A stretch of DNA of 64,000 bases, taken from assembly GCF_010682065.1 (NCBI RefSeq), contig NZ_JAAGWG010000002.1, positions 248,001 to 312,000 of the forward strand, read 5' to 3'. The stretch comes from Blastococcus saxobsidens (lineage in GTDB: Bacteria > Actinomycetota > Actinomycetes > Mycobacteriales > Geodermatophilaceae). The notes beneath the pieces are model-generated. The model was not told the origin of the DNA. It searched no databases and saw nothing but the letters and a program-made list of their open reading frames with translations. Shown here one piece after another: positions 33,389 to 39,958 of the stretch. The position numbers and the translations under genes were made by a program. The first letter of the stretch is position 1. The number at the start of each line of letters is the position of its first letter.

Positions 33389-34348
33389 CTATCGGATCAG
33401 TCGGAGGATGGAGGCGCCCAGCTGAGGGGCGTCGGGGCTGTACTCCCAGTCGTCGGACAGCTCGACGAAGCGGGTGAAGTGGCCGGTGATGCAGCGGACG
33501 TTGCCGTTGCACGGCGCCGGGGAGGACCTGAACTGGCCGGTGAAGGAGTAGCCGGTCAGCCGGAAGGCCGCGTAACCGTGGACGCGGTACCAGCCGCCAC
33601 TGCCCGTTCCGCCGGCCTCGTCGTAGATCGGCAGCAGCACCGTCTGACCCAGGTAGGAGGCGAAGTCCGCCGGCGTGCAGCCACCGGACGGTGACTGGCC
33701 GGGGTCTGACTGGAGGATGCCGTCGATCTGGCTGGCGGTCCCGCAGCCGGCCGAGCCGGTCCGCACGAATCCGAAGCCACCGGGGATGTCGTTGCCCGAC
33801 TGCGGGTGGCACTCCGGGGCGTCGTCGGTCTTGGTCAGCCTGAGGAACTGCGGCTTCTCGTCGTTCGGGATGCCCCCGCCGGTCTGCTTCTCGAACGCGC
33901 ACCAGGAGAAGGCGAGCGGCAGCACCGCGGTCCCCTGGCTGGGCGCCCCCCAGCCGACGGTGGCCGTGGCGGTGACCTGGCTGGAGTCGTGCCCGATCAC
34001 GGGGGCGAACCAGTGCTCCTTGGGCGCGCCACCGGTGACGGTGACGCTGAGCGGGTCGCTGCTGAGGACCGGCTGGCCGGCCGTGCCGGTGGGGTCGTTG
34101 AGGGTGATCAGCTGCTGCGCCGTCGCCAGCATGTCGCCGCAGTTGCCACGCGAGCAGTCCTGGGCGACGGCGATGGCAGCGGCATCGGCCGCCACCTGGA
34201 GTCGGGCCCGTTCGGCGTAGAGGGCACCGAGGTCGACGGCGATGGCCGCGAACCCCAGCATGGGGACCATCAGCAGCGCGAGGACGACCGCGGAGGCGCC
34301 GCGCTCCCCGGCCAGCCGCGCTCGGACGCCGGCGGTCAGCCGTTGCAT
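33389..34348 (-). CDS. tadG: TadG-like pilus-associated protein
   Basis: A 319-residue protein with an N-terminal pilin-like hydrophobic helix preceded by RGASAVVLALLM, as in TadE/TadG pseudopilins and Tad_N domains. A long extracellular part of about 270 residues has eight or so cysteines (CSRGNCGD, FSWCAFE, APCNGNVRCITG) that probably form disulfides. It is thought to be a minor pilin or wall-linked part of the pilus. ATG start; overlaps tadE by 13 bases. Confidence 0.82.
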   Translation of the reverse strand: MQRLTAGVRARLAGERGASAVVLALLMVPMLGFAAIAVDLGALYAERARLQVAADAAAIAVAQDCSRGNCGDMLATAQQLITLNDPTGTAGQPVLSSDPLSVTVTGGAPKEHWFAPVIGHDSSQVTATATVGWGAPSQGTAVLPLAFSWCAFEKQTGGGIPNDEKPQFLRLTKTDDAPECHPQSGNDIPGGFGFVRTGSAGCGTASQIDGILQSDPGQSPSGGCTPADFASYLGQTVLLPIYDEAGGTGSGGWYRVHGYAAFRLTGYSFTGQFRSSPAPCNGNVRCITGHFTRFVELSDDWEYSPDAPQLGASILRLIR

Positions 34349-34746
34349 CGCATGACCCCCGAACCGGTGAGTTCGATCCCTGTGCCGAAGAAGCCGGTCA
34401 GGTACGGCTTGGAATAGGTGATGGTGAGGCGGACGGCGGTGTCGCCGGCGCCGGTGGTGGGGCAGGTCTCCGCGGTGCCGCCGACGATGACGATGTCGAT
34501 CTGGGCGTCGGTGATCGCCGGATTCAGCGAGGCTGCGGCCTGGCGGACGACGGCTCGCGCGTCCGCCGGGTCGTTGCGCAGGGCCATCGCCCGCACCCCC
34601 TCACGGGCGGCGGCGGAGAGCGTGCCCTGGACCTGGAAGGCGTGGCCGAACTCGACGATGCCGATGACCAGCGTGATCAGCAGCGGCACGATGAAGGCGA
34701 ACTCGACCGCCGTCGCCCCCCGCTGGTCGCGCAGACGTCTCCTCAT
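34336..34746 (-). CDS. tadE: TadE-like minor pilin
   Basis: A 136-residue TadE family protein: a short basic leader, then RGATAVEFAFIVPLLITLVI, the TadE helix with a type IV-like glutamate, then an extracellular tail with two cysteines. TadE proteins are processed pseudopilins of the Tad system. First gene of the assembly operon; the ATG follows a modest AGGG. It is separated from the flp pilin gene by a 15-bp stem terminator. Confidence 0.88.
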   Translation of the reverse strand: MRRRLRDQRGATAVEFAFIVPLLITLVIGIVEFGHAFQVQGTLSAAAREGVRAMALRNDPADARAVVRQAAASLNPAITDAQIDIVIVGGTAETCPTTGAGDTAVRLTITYSKPYLTGFFGTGIELTGSGVMRCNG

Positions 34747-34772
34747 CCCTGGTCACCGCCCCTCCTCGTGCA

Positions 34773-34809
34773 GCGGCGCAGCGGCCCGGGAGGAGGGCCG
34801 CTGCGCCGC
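34773..34809 (-). terminator. 15-bp hairpin between flp pilin gene and Tad operon
   Basis: GCGGCGCAGCGGCCC (34773-34787) pairs perfectly with GGGCCGCTGCGCCGC (34795-34809) around a 7-base loop. Its position lets a pilin-only transcript end here while some read-through feeds tadE onward. Confidence 0.7.
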
Positions 34810-34838
34810 ATCGCCACGTCGTACGCAGCAGCGAGTGA

Positions 34839-35075
34839 TCAGCCGCCGGTGGTCGTGGTGGTGGTGGTGCCACCGACGGCCGGCAGCTTGCCCTCGACGT
34901 CGGAGAAGAGGTCGCTCAGCCCGCCACCGAGGGTGGTCACGGCGACGATGATGGCGACGGCGATCAGGCCGACCATGAGGCCGTACTCGACGGCGGTCGC
35001 GCCCTTCTCGTCACGGCGCAGGCGGTCCTGGGCGAACGCGACGAAGCTGGCGATGGTGGCGTAGGCGTTGATCAC
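34839..35075 (-). CDS. flp: Flp family type IVb pilin
   Basis: A 78-residue major pilin. A short basic leader (DRLRRDEKG) ends at the prepilin peptidase site after Gly 25; the mature protein begins ATAVEYGLM with Glu at position 5 and a Tyr next to it, the Flp signature. One hydrophobic helix follows, then a tail of consecutive Thr residues before a final GG. The start is GTG 35075, with AGGGAG six bases upstream; the longer frame has no support. It stands alone upstream of the assembly operon and should be highly expressed. Confidence 0.9.
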   Translation of the reverse strand: MINAYATIASFVAFAQDRLRRDEKGATAVEYGLMVGLIAVAIIVAVTTLGGGLSDLFSDVEGKLPAVGGTTTTTTTGG

Positions 35076-35261
35076 GTGTACTCCCTGAGATGTCGGCCGT
35101 CGGGCAGGATCGGGTGATCCGGCCTCTGCGGCTGCTGGGGGAGGTTGTGAGGGCCGGCTCTGGGCTGCTTGAGGCTTCTTCACCCGGTTCACGGACACGG
35201 GCCCGCCGTTCAGGTGACGCTGCACAGCCCGATGTGACTGCGCGTGAGCAGATCGGCCGGA

Positions 35262-36014
35262 TCAGCCGGGTCCGGCACTGCTCCAGGCGACCGCCACGGC
35301 GGCCCCGAGCAGCATCGCCGGGCCGAACGGGAGCTGCGAGCGCAGGCCGATGCGGCGCGCGGCGAGCAGGAGCAGGGCCAGGACCGCCTGCACGACGAAG
35401 CCGGCCGCGGCCCCGAGCAGCACCGCGCCCCAGCCGAGCCACCCCAGCGGCAGACCGATGAGGCCGGCCAACTTGACGTCCCCCATGCCCAGGGAGCGCG
35501 GGGAGATCAGCGCCATGACCAGGAAGACGGCGAAGAGCAGCGCCGCACCGAGCACGGCGCGCAGCAGCTGCTCCCCCGACCCCTCGGCCACCGCGGCCAG
35601 GACGAGCAGAGCGGCGGTGATCCCGGCAGCCGGCGCGATGACGCGGTTGGGCAGCAGCCGGTGCCGGAGGTCGATGACGGTCAGGAGCACACCGGCGCCG
35701 GTGACGGCGAGGAAGGGGGGCAGCTCCCACGCCGCGCCGAAGCGGAGCGCGACGAGGGCGAACAGCGCCGCCGTCGCCAGTTCCAGGAACGGGGTCGGCA
35801 CCGCCCAGCGGGCGCGGGGCGTGTCGGTGCCGTCCCACGGGAACGCCCCGGCGGCCCGGTTGACCGCGGCGCCGACCAGCAGGCCGAGCACGGCGGCGAG
35901 CGCGACGGCGAGGGCGGCGGCTGCCGTCACCGGTGGCCCCGCGGACCGACGTGCCTCACGGCGCACACCCTCGCACAGCGGGTCACCGCTGCCGGGCAGC
36001 GCGGCGCCGGCCAT
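35262..36014 (-). CDS. cpaA: Prepilin peptidase CpaA/TadV
   Basis: An A24 family aspartic prepilin peptidase of 250 residues (or 222 from GTG 35930) with six or seven membrane segments. The two catalytic aspartates are in TVIDLRHRLLPNR and GMGDVKLAG. It cleaves the leader of Flp and TadE/G pilins at the cytoplasmic face. The N-terminal Cys-rich methyltransferase domain of PilD is absent, as expected in the Tad type. ATG 36014 has GGAG ten bases upstream, while GTG 35930 gives the tighter family N terminus; the start is uncertain. Confidence 0.88.
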   Translation of the reverse strand: MAGAALPGSGDPLCEGVRREARRSAGPPVTAAAALAVALAAVLGLLVGAAVNRAAGAFPWDGTDTPRARWAVPTPFLELATAALFALVALRFGAAWELPPFLAVTGAGVLLTVIDLRHRLLPNRVIAPAAGITAALLVLAAVAEGSGEQLLRAVLGAALLFAVFLVMALISPRSLGMGDVKLAGLIGLPLGWLGWGAVLLGAAAGFVVQAVLALLLLAARRIGLRSQLPFGPAMLLGAAVAVAWSSAGPG

Positions 36015-36381
36015 CCGGGCCCGTCTCCGGGGTTGTCACCGATCTCGCGGCCACGACGGCCTCTCGGGCCGTCCGACCAGGCGACGACCCGTTCCCGGAG
36101 CGGCTCGCGTCGGGCTACCGGATCGAACGCGCCGCCGGCGACGCCGCCGGTCCGGCCGTCTCCGCAGGGCTCCGCTCGCAGACCGGTGGCCTGGCAGGCG
36201 GCGGTCCGCAACGGACGGCCATGCTCGCTCGGTCGAACCAGTCGGCGCGCGGCGTCCTGGCGCTGCCGGACCGGCCTCGGGGCTGCGGCGCCGGACCGGC
36301 CGTCGGAGTGGGAGCGCGGGTCGGACGGCCGTCCGGCCAGGTCCGCGCACCGGCCGGGGTCACGGGCCGGTGCGCGGACGC
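36015..36381. other. Gene-free spacer upstream of cpaA
   Basis: About 370 bases with open frames in several phases but no ribosome site, family match or conserved start. I see nothing functional except the possible cpaA promoter. Confidence 0.4.
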
Positions 36382-36421
36382 GGAAGCGCCGGGCAGGAGC
36401 GAACCCCTGCCCGGCGCTTCC
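36382..36421 (-). terminator. 16-bp hairpin after surface protein gene
   Basis: GGAAGCGCCGGGCAGG (36382-36397) pairs perfectly with CCTGCCCGGCGCTTCC (36406-36421), loop 8 bases, 15 bases past the stop. One of the strongest terminators in the window. Confidence 0.75.
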
Positions 36422-36436
36422 GTGCGTACGCCTCGA

Positions 36437-37210
36437 TCAGGCCTGGTCGGCCTGACGACGGCGGTAGGCGACGGCACCGGCGGCAGCGGCACCGACCGCA
36501 GCCAGGGCGCCGACGCCGATCGCGGCCTGGTTCTCCGTGCCACTGGTGGCACCGGCACCGGTCTCGGCACCGCCGGCGGGCATGGTGCCCATCTGGGCGG
36601 CCTTCAGCGGGCCACAGGCGGCGGGGGCGGTGGCCTCCATGGGCAGCGACGGGTCGAGGTCGCTCTTGATGTCGCCGTCGTAGGCGCCCGAGCCGTCCTT
36701 GTCGATGCCGTGCACGACGAGCACAGCGGTGCCGGCGGCGAAGGCCTTCTGCACGTCCTCGGTCACCGAGAAGGTGCGCTCGTAGGTGTACGAGCCGCCC
36801 TCGGCGGTCGGGAAGCGGTCGACGGCCAGGCCGCTGTCCGGGCTGGTGTCGCCCTCGGTGGTCAGCGACGTGCCGATGGCGCCGTAGTACTTGGCGGCCT
36901 CGGTGACGCTGACGAAGCCGTCCTTGTCCGCGTCGTCGGCCAGGTCGTTGGTCGGGCAGGTGCCCATGGCGCCGATGTGGAAGTGCTGCGCGTGCGGGGA
37001 GCCGGCCAGCAGGCCCGAGGCCTTCACCGTGACGGTGGCCTGGTCGCCCTTGAGGGTCACCATGCCGGTGCCGCTGACGCCGGAGGAGTTCACCGCCCCG
37101 AGGGAGGCCTGGTAGCTGCCGTCGTGGTCGGCGAGTGCGGTCCCCATGGTGAGCAGCGGGAACGCCGCGGCTGCGATGGCGACGGTCGGAAGGGCGAATG
37201 CCTTGCGCAT
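36437..37210 (-). CDS. Surface-anchored CHRD-like protein with EF-hand-type loop
   Basis: A 257-residue exported protein: signal peptide (about 1-28, ending GTALADHDG), a beta-rich domain like CHRD/superoxide-type folds with HFHIGAMGTCP, an EF-hand-like loop DDADKDGFVSVTEA, and a second acidic loop GIDKDGSGAYDGD. The C terminus has a membrane helix after a Gly/Ala linker and ends in RRRQADQA, so it stays on the cell surface, without an LPXTG. The role is unknown; calcium binding is an inference. ATG 37210 has AGGAG five bases upstream. Confidence 0.75.
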   Translation of the reverse strand: MRKAFALPTVAIAAAAFPLLTMGTALADHDGSYQASLGAVNSSGVSGTGMVTLKGDQATVTVKASGLLAGSPHAQHFHIGAMGTCPTNDLADDADKDGFVSVTEAAKYYGAIGTSLTTEGDTSPDSGLAVDRFPTAEGGSYTYERTFSVTEDVQKAFAAGTAVLVVHGIDKDGSGAYDGDIKSDLDPSLPMEATAPAACGPLKAAQMGTMPAGGAETGAGATSGTENQAAIGVGALAAVGAAAAGAVAYRRRQADQA

Positions 37211-37496
37211 GTGAACTCCTGTGTCTGGGAGGTTGTCCTCCCGGGCGGGAGGGGTCTTCGGGAGCCCGGTCGGTTGCGGCTCCCGTTGGGGCCCGGCGCA
37301 GTGCTCGCGCCGGTCGCGCAGCGGGTCGGGGAGGACCCTGCGTAGCGGCGCGGACCCGAACCGTCGGTCCGGGGTGCGCCAGGCCACATCAGGCCTTCGC
37401 ATCCGATGCCCGTGTCGGTTCATTTCGAACGCGTACAACCTGATCGCGTCCATGACGATTTGATGACACGCCGCCCCGACCTGCGACGCGGGAGCA
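37211..37496. other. Spacer upstream of the surface protein gene
   Basis: 286 bases with no credible gene. The surface-protein promoter should lie here. The spacer ends at the left copy of the rnpB 3' repeat. Confidence 0.4.
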
Positions 37497-37526
37497 GGCG
37501 ACGGACGAGTCGGCCTGCACGCCGGG
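37497..37526. repeat. Left copy of rnpB 3'-end direct repeat (att-like)
   Basis: 30 bases match 39405-39434, the 3' end of the RNase P RNA gene, at 29 of 30 positions in the same orientation; the first 21 are identical and the one mismatch is at 37518. Identity ends beyond both sides. The two copies are 1,908 bp apart. Confidence 0.8.
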
Positions 37527-37584
37527 CACGGTTCACCGGCGCCGGAGCCGACCGGGAGCTGCCCAGCAAGGATGCCCGAGTTCC

Positions 37585-37594
37585 CTTATATAAG
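37585..37594. promoter_or_regulatory. CTTATATAAG palindrome, candidate ArsR-type operator
   Basis: A perfect 10-bp AT-rich palindrome, very unusual in this GC content, overlapping the expected -35 region of the ArsR-type gene. It is well placed for autorepression. Confidence 0.55.
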
Positions 37595-37604
37595 CGGGAG
37601 CCGA

Positions 37605-37610
37605 TAGGAT
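37605..37610 (+). promoter_or_regulatory. TAGGAT -10 box of the arsR-type operon
   Basis: TAGGAT matches TANNNT and ends 7 bases before the TTG start, which has no well-placed Shine-Dalgarno, suggesting a leaderless message. Confidence 0.55.
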
Positions 37611-37617
37611 CCCGGAC

Positions 37618-38025
37618 TTGTCCGCGTTCGACATCCTCGGCGATCCGGTGCGCCGGCGAATACTGGAGCTGCTGGTCGACGGCGAGCAGAGCTCCGGCGC
37701 GATCACGGACGTGATCCGGGCCGAGTTCGGACTCTCCCAGCCGGGTGTCTCACAGCATCTGCGCGTGCTGCGAGACAGCGGGTTCACGTCGGTGCGACCC
37801 GAGGGTGCTCGCCGGTTCTACGCCGTCGAGCCCGGGCCGCTGAGCGAGGTCGACGCCTGGTTGGACCGGTTTCGCCGGTTGTGGCAACAGCGCCTCGACG
37901 CCCTGGAGACCGAACTGGCCCGGGGCAGGCGTGCAGCTCGGACACCGGCTGGCGGGGAGCCCACTCGACCGACCGACCCCGGCAGCGATGCGGACGAGAC
38001 CGATCCAGCAGCGAAGGGACCCTGA
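37618..38025 (+). CDS. ArsR family transcriptional regulator
   Basis: A 135-residue winged-helix repressor, with DILGDPVRRRILELL at the start and recognition region LSQPGVSQHLRVLRDSGF, then a helical dimer part and a disordered C-terminal tail. No metal-binding cysteines are visible, as is usual for ArsR proteins paired with SRPBCC proteins. The TTG start fits the family N terminus, has no in-frame upstream alternative, and lies 7 bases after a -10 box. The next gene starts one base after its stop. It probably represses this operon through the palindrome upstream. Confidence 0.88.
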   Translation: MSAFDILGDPVRRRILELLVDGEQSSGAITDVIRAEFGLSQPGVSQHLRVLRDSGFTSVRPEGARRFYAVEPGPLSEVDAWLDRFRRLWQQRLDALETELARGRRAARTPAGGEPTRPTDPGSDADETDPAAKGP

Positions 38026-38026
38026 C

Positions 38027-38671
38027 GTGAAGGACCTACTGGACGAACTGGCCGCCGCGCACCGGGCGATGGGAAAGGGCAGCGTGCCCGCCGGCGAGGC
38101 CTACACCATCGAGCTGCGGCGGCGATACGAAGCGCAGATCGACGACGTCTGGGACGCCGTCACCATCCCCGAGCGGCTGCAGCGCTGGTTGAGCCCGGTC
38201 ACCGGGGATCTGCGGCTCGGCGGGACGTTCGAGCTGGGCAGTGGCGAGCACGGCGAGATCCTCCGGTGCGAGCCGCCGCGCCTGCTGAAGGTGTCCTGGC
38301 TCTACGGGCCGGACGCCGATGCCTGGGCCGGCACGAGCGAGGTGGAGGTGCGCCTGTTCCCGGGCCCGACCGGCGGCACCGACGTCGACCTGATCCACGC
38401 AGCGGTCCTCGGCGAGCCCCTCTTCCCGACCTACGGCCCCGGTGCCGGCGGCGTCGGCTGGGACCTGTTCCTCCTCGCCCTGGCCCAGCTGTTGGCCGGT
38501 GGCGAGACGGCCGAGCACGAGGAGGTCCAGAAGTCGCCCGAGGGGCAGGAGTTCATCCGGCGCAGCGCCGCGGCCTGGGGCAGGGCTCACCTGGCCGCCG
38601 GTGGCGAACCGGAGCACGTCGCGGCCGCAGTCGAGGCCACCACCAGGTTCTACGCGCCCGACCCGACCTGA
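38027..38671 (+). CDS. SRPBCC (AHSA1-type) protein paired with ArsR
   Basis: A 214-residue START/Bet v1-like domain protein of the AHSA1 group: RRRYEAQIDDVWDAVTIPER, LRLGGTFELGSG and LLKVSWLYG form the lipid/ligand-binding fold (about 25-150), followed by a helical C terminus. Such proteins bind hydrophobic ligands and, when paired with ArsR regulators, are often stress- or toxin-linked; the substrate is unknown. GTG start with AGGGA upstream, one base after the arsR-type stop. Confidence 0.85.
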   Translation: MKDLLDELAAAHRAMGKGSVPAGEAYTIELRRRYEAQIDDVWDAVTIPERLQRWLSPVTGDLRLGGTFELGSGEHGEILRCEPPRLLKVSWLYGPDADAWAGTSEVEVRLFPGPTGGTDVDLIHAAVLGEPLFPTYGPGAGGVGWDLFLLALAQLLAGGETAEHEEVQKSPEGQEFIRRSAAAWGRAHLAAGGEPEHVAAAVEATTRFYAPDPT

Positions 38672-38756
38672 ATCACCGCTGCGGTCGGCCTCCGTCGCGG
38701 AGCAGGACGAGAAGCACGACAGGCGAGTTGTCCCCCAGCCAGGAGGAATGCGCGTC

Positions 38757-39248
38757 ATGAGGTTCACCAACTCGATCGAGATCGCCCTGGCGCGAGAGGG
38801 AGTGGCCCAGCTGCTCGCCGACCCCGCACACCTGCCGAAGTGGCTGCGAGGAATGGTGCTGCACGAGCCCGTGGACGGGATGCACGGACATCTCGGCACC
38901 AGGTCGCGTGTCGTGATGCAGTCGGGGAAGCAGACGATGGAGTGCACCGAGACGATCACACGCCGGGATCCGGCCGACCTGCAGACGATCCCCACAGAGG
39001 TCGTCGTTCACTTCGACCGAGAGATCGTCGGCCCGGGCATGTGGAGCGTCGTGCGCGATCGGCTGACCGAAGCCGATCCAGGAACGACGCTCTGGGAGAG
39101 CGAGAGCGAGTACCGGTTCACCGGTCTGCTGATGCGGCTGGTGGGGCTGCTCATGCCCAGCGCCTTCCGCAAGCAGTCGCAACAGCACATGCGGGATTTC
39201 AAGGCGTTCGCCGAGCAGGGGAAGGATGTCCGCGACGTGAGGGGGTGA
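38757..39248 (+). CDS. SRPBCC family protein
   Basis: A 163-residue polyketide cyclase/dehydrase-like SRPBCC protein (FTNSIEIALAREGVAQLLAD, with EVVVHFDREIVGPGMWSVV in the barrel). A ligand-binding or coenzyme-Q-like role is possible but unproven. ATG 38757 lies ten bases after AGGAGG; ATG 38748 directly abuts it and is less likely. The 85-base gap after the previous gene leaves operon membership open. It is the last gene before rnpB, inside the repeat-bounded segment. Confidence 0.8.
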   Translation: MRFTNSIEIALAREGVAQLLADPAHLPKWLRGMVLHEPVDGMHGHLGTRSRVVMQSGKQTMECTETITRRDPADLQTIPTEVVVHFDREIVGPGMWSVVRDRLTEADPGTTLWESESEYRFTGLLMRLVGLLMPSAFRKQSQQHMRDFKAFAEQGKDVRDVRG

Positions 39249-39403
39249 TCTGCCGCGATCCGCAACGAGGGACTCGACCTGCAGCCATCCCTGGCCTGGC
39301 TCCGACGACCGGACGAGGGTCGCCGTGGACTCCGTTCTCGGCCGAGTGGTGAACCCTGTGCGGACCGACGCCGCCCTCTGAGCGCAATCCCCGGGTCACA
39401 GGC

Positions 39404-39819
39404 GGGCGACGGACGAGTCGGCCTGTACGCCGGGTTCTGTCCACGGGTGCCTTGCGGCCTCCCGATGGGCGGTCATCCATCTAGGCCTGCCGTTGCCGGC
39501 AGGCTCGAGCGGTCTACCCGCAGGCTCGGGCGGGCCGCCCTCGAACGCCTGCGCGGGACGACGGCGAACCGCCGTCCCTTCTTGACCTAGCTCCGGGTGG
39601 GGTTTACCGAGCCACACCGGTCACCCGGTGTGCGGTGGTCTCTTACACCGCCGTTTCACCCTTACCAGTGCGAGCACTGGCGGTCTGTTCTCTGTGGCAC
39701 TGTCCCGCGGGTCGCCCCGGGTCGCTGTTGACGACCACCCTGCCCTGTGGAGCCCGGACGTTCCTCGGCGGCGAGGTCTCCCCCGCCGACGCGACCGCCC
39801 AGCCGACTCGTCCGTCGTG
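39404..39819 (-). ncRNA. rnpB: RNase P RNA (type A)
   Basis: The catalytic RNA of RNase P, which matures tRNA 5' ends. Minus-strand landmarks are GAGGAACGTCCGGGCTCC (P4 5' strand), GAACAGA and CCAGTGC, GGGTGAAA, GGTAAACCC, GGCCTAGATGGATGACC, and ACAGAACCCGGCGTACAGG (P4 3' strand and end). The ends pair as P1: GACGGACGAGTCGGC with GCCGACTCGTCCGTC. Its 3' end is duplicated at 37497-37526. Confidence 0.95.
39405..39434. repeat. Right copy of rnpB 3'-end direct repeat (within rnpB)
   Basis: The 3' strand of P1 and adjacent bases of rnpB, repeated 1,908 bp away with one mismatch. Confidence 0.8.
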
Positions 39820-39825
39820 CCGGTG

Positions 39826-39831
39826 AGTCTA
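39826..39831 (-). promoter_or_regulatory. rnpB -10 box
   Basis: TAGACT on the minus strand, 6 bases before the RNA 5' end, fits TANNNT. The -35 is weak. Confidence 0.55.
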
Positions 39832-39958
39832 GGGGTTCACGGCGACGGCCCGGACACTCGTCGTCCGCCGGGTCCGGCCGGCCGGGACCGCTGCCCCCAT
39901 GGGGTGAGCACCCCGCCCCCGGGTTCACCGCCGGCCCGCCACGGCCGATCACGACGAC

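Larger units (their letters stand above)
37497..39434. mobile_element. Candidate small integrated element at the rnpB 3' end
   Basis: A 1.9-kb segment bounded by direct copies of the rnpB 3' end: an intact rnpB at the right and a 30-base fragment at the left. This is the geometry left by site-specific integration into the 3' end of an RNA gene. It carries an ArsR-type regulator and two SRPBCC proteins, with more A+T and less biased codons than the neighbours. No integrase or excisionase is present, so it would be a remnant or depend on enzymes elsewhere. Confidence 0.5.

Noticed and set aside
33389-34348. TadG-like protein as a von Willebrand factor A adhesin
   Set aside because: No MIDAS DxSxS motif is visible; only the pilin-like N terminus and cysteines are clear.
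36015-36381. Possible gene in the spacer upstream of cpaA
   Set aside because: Overlapping open frames in several phases, none with a ribosome site or recognisable motif.
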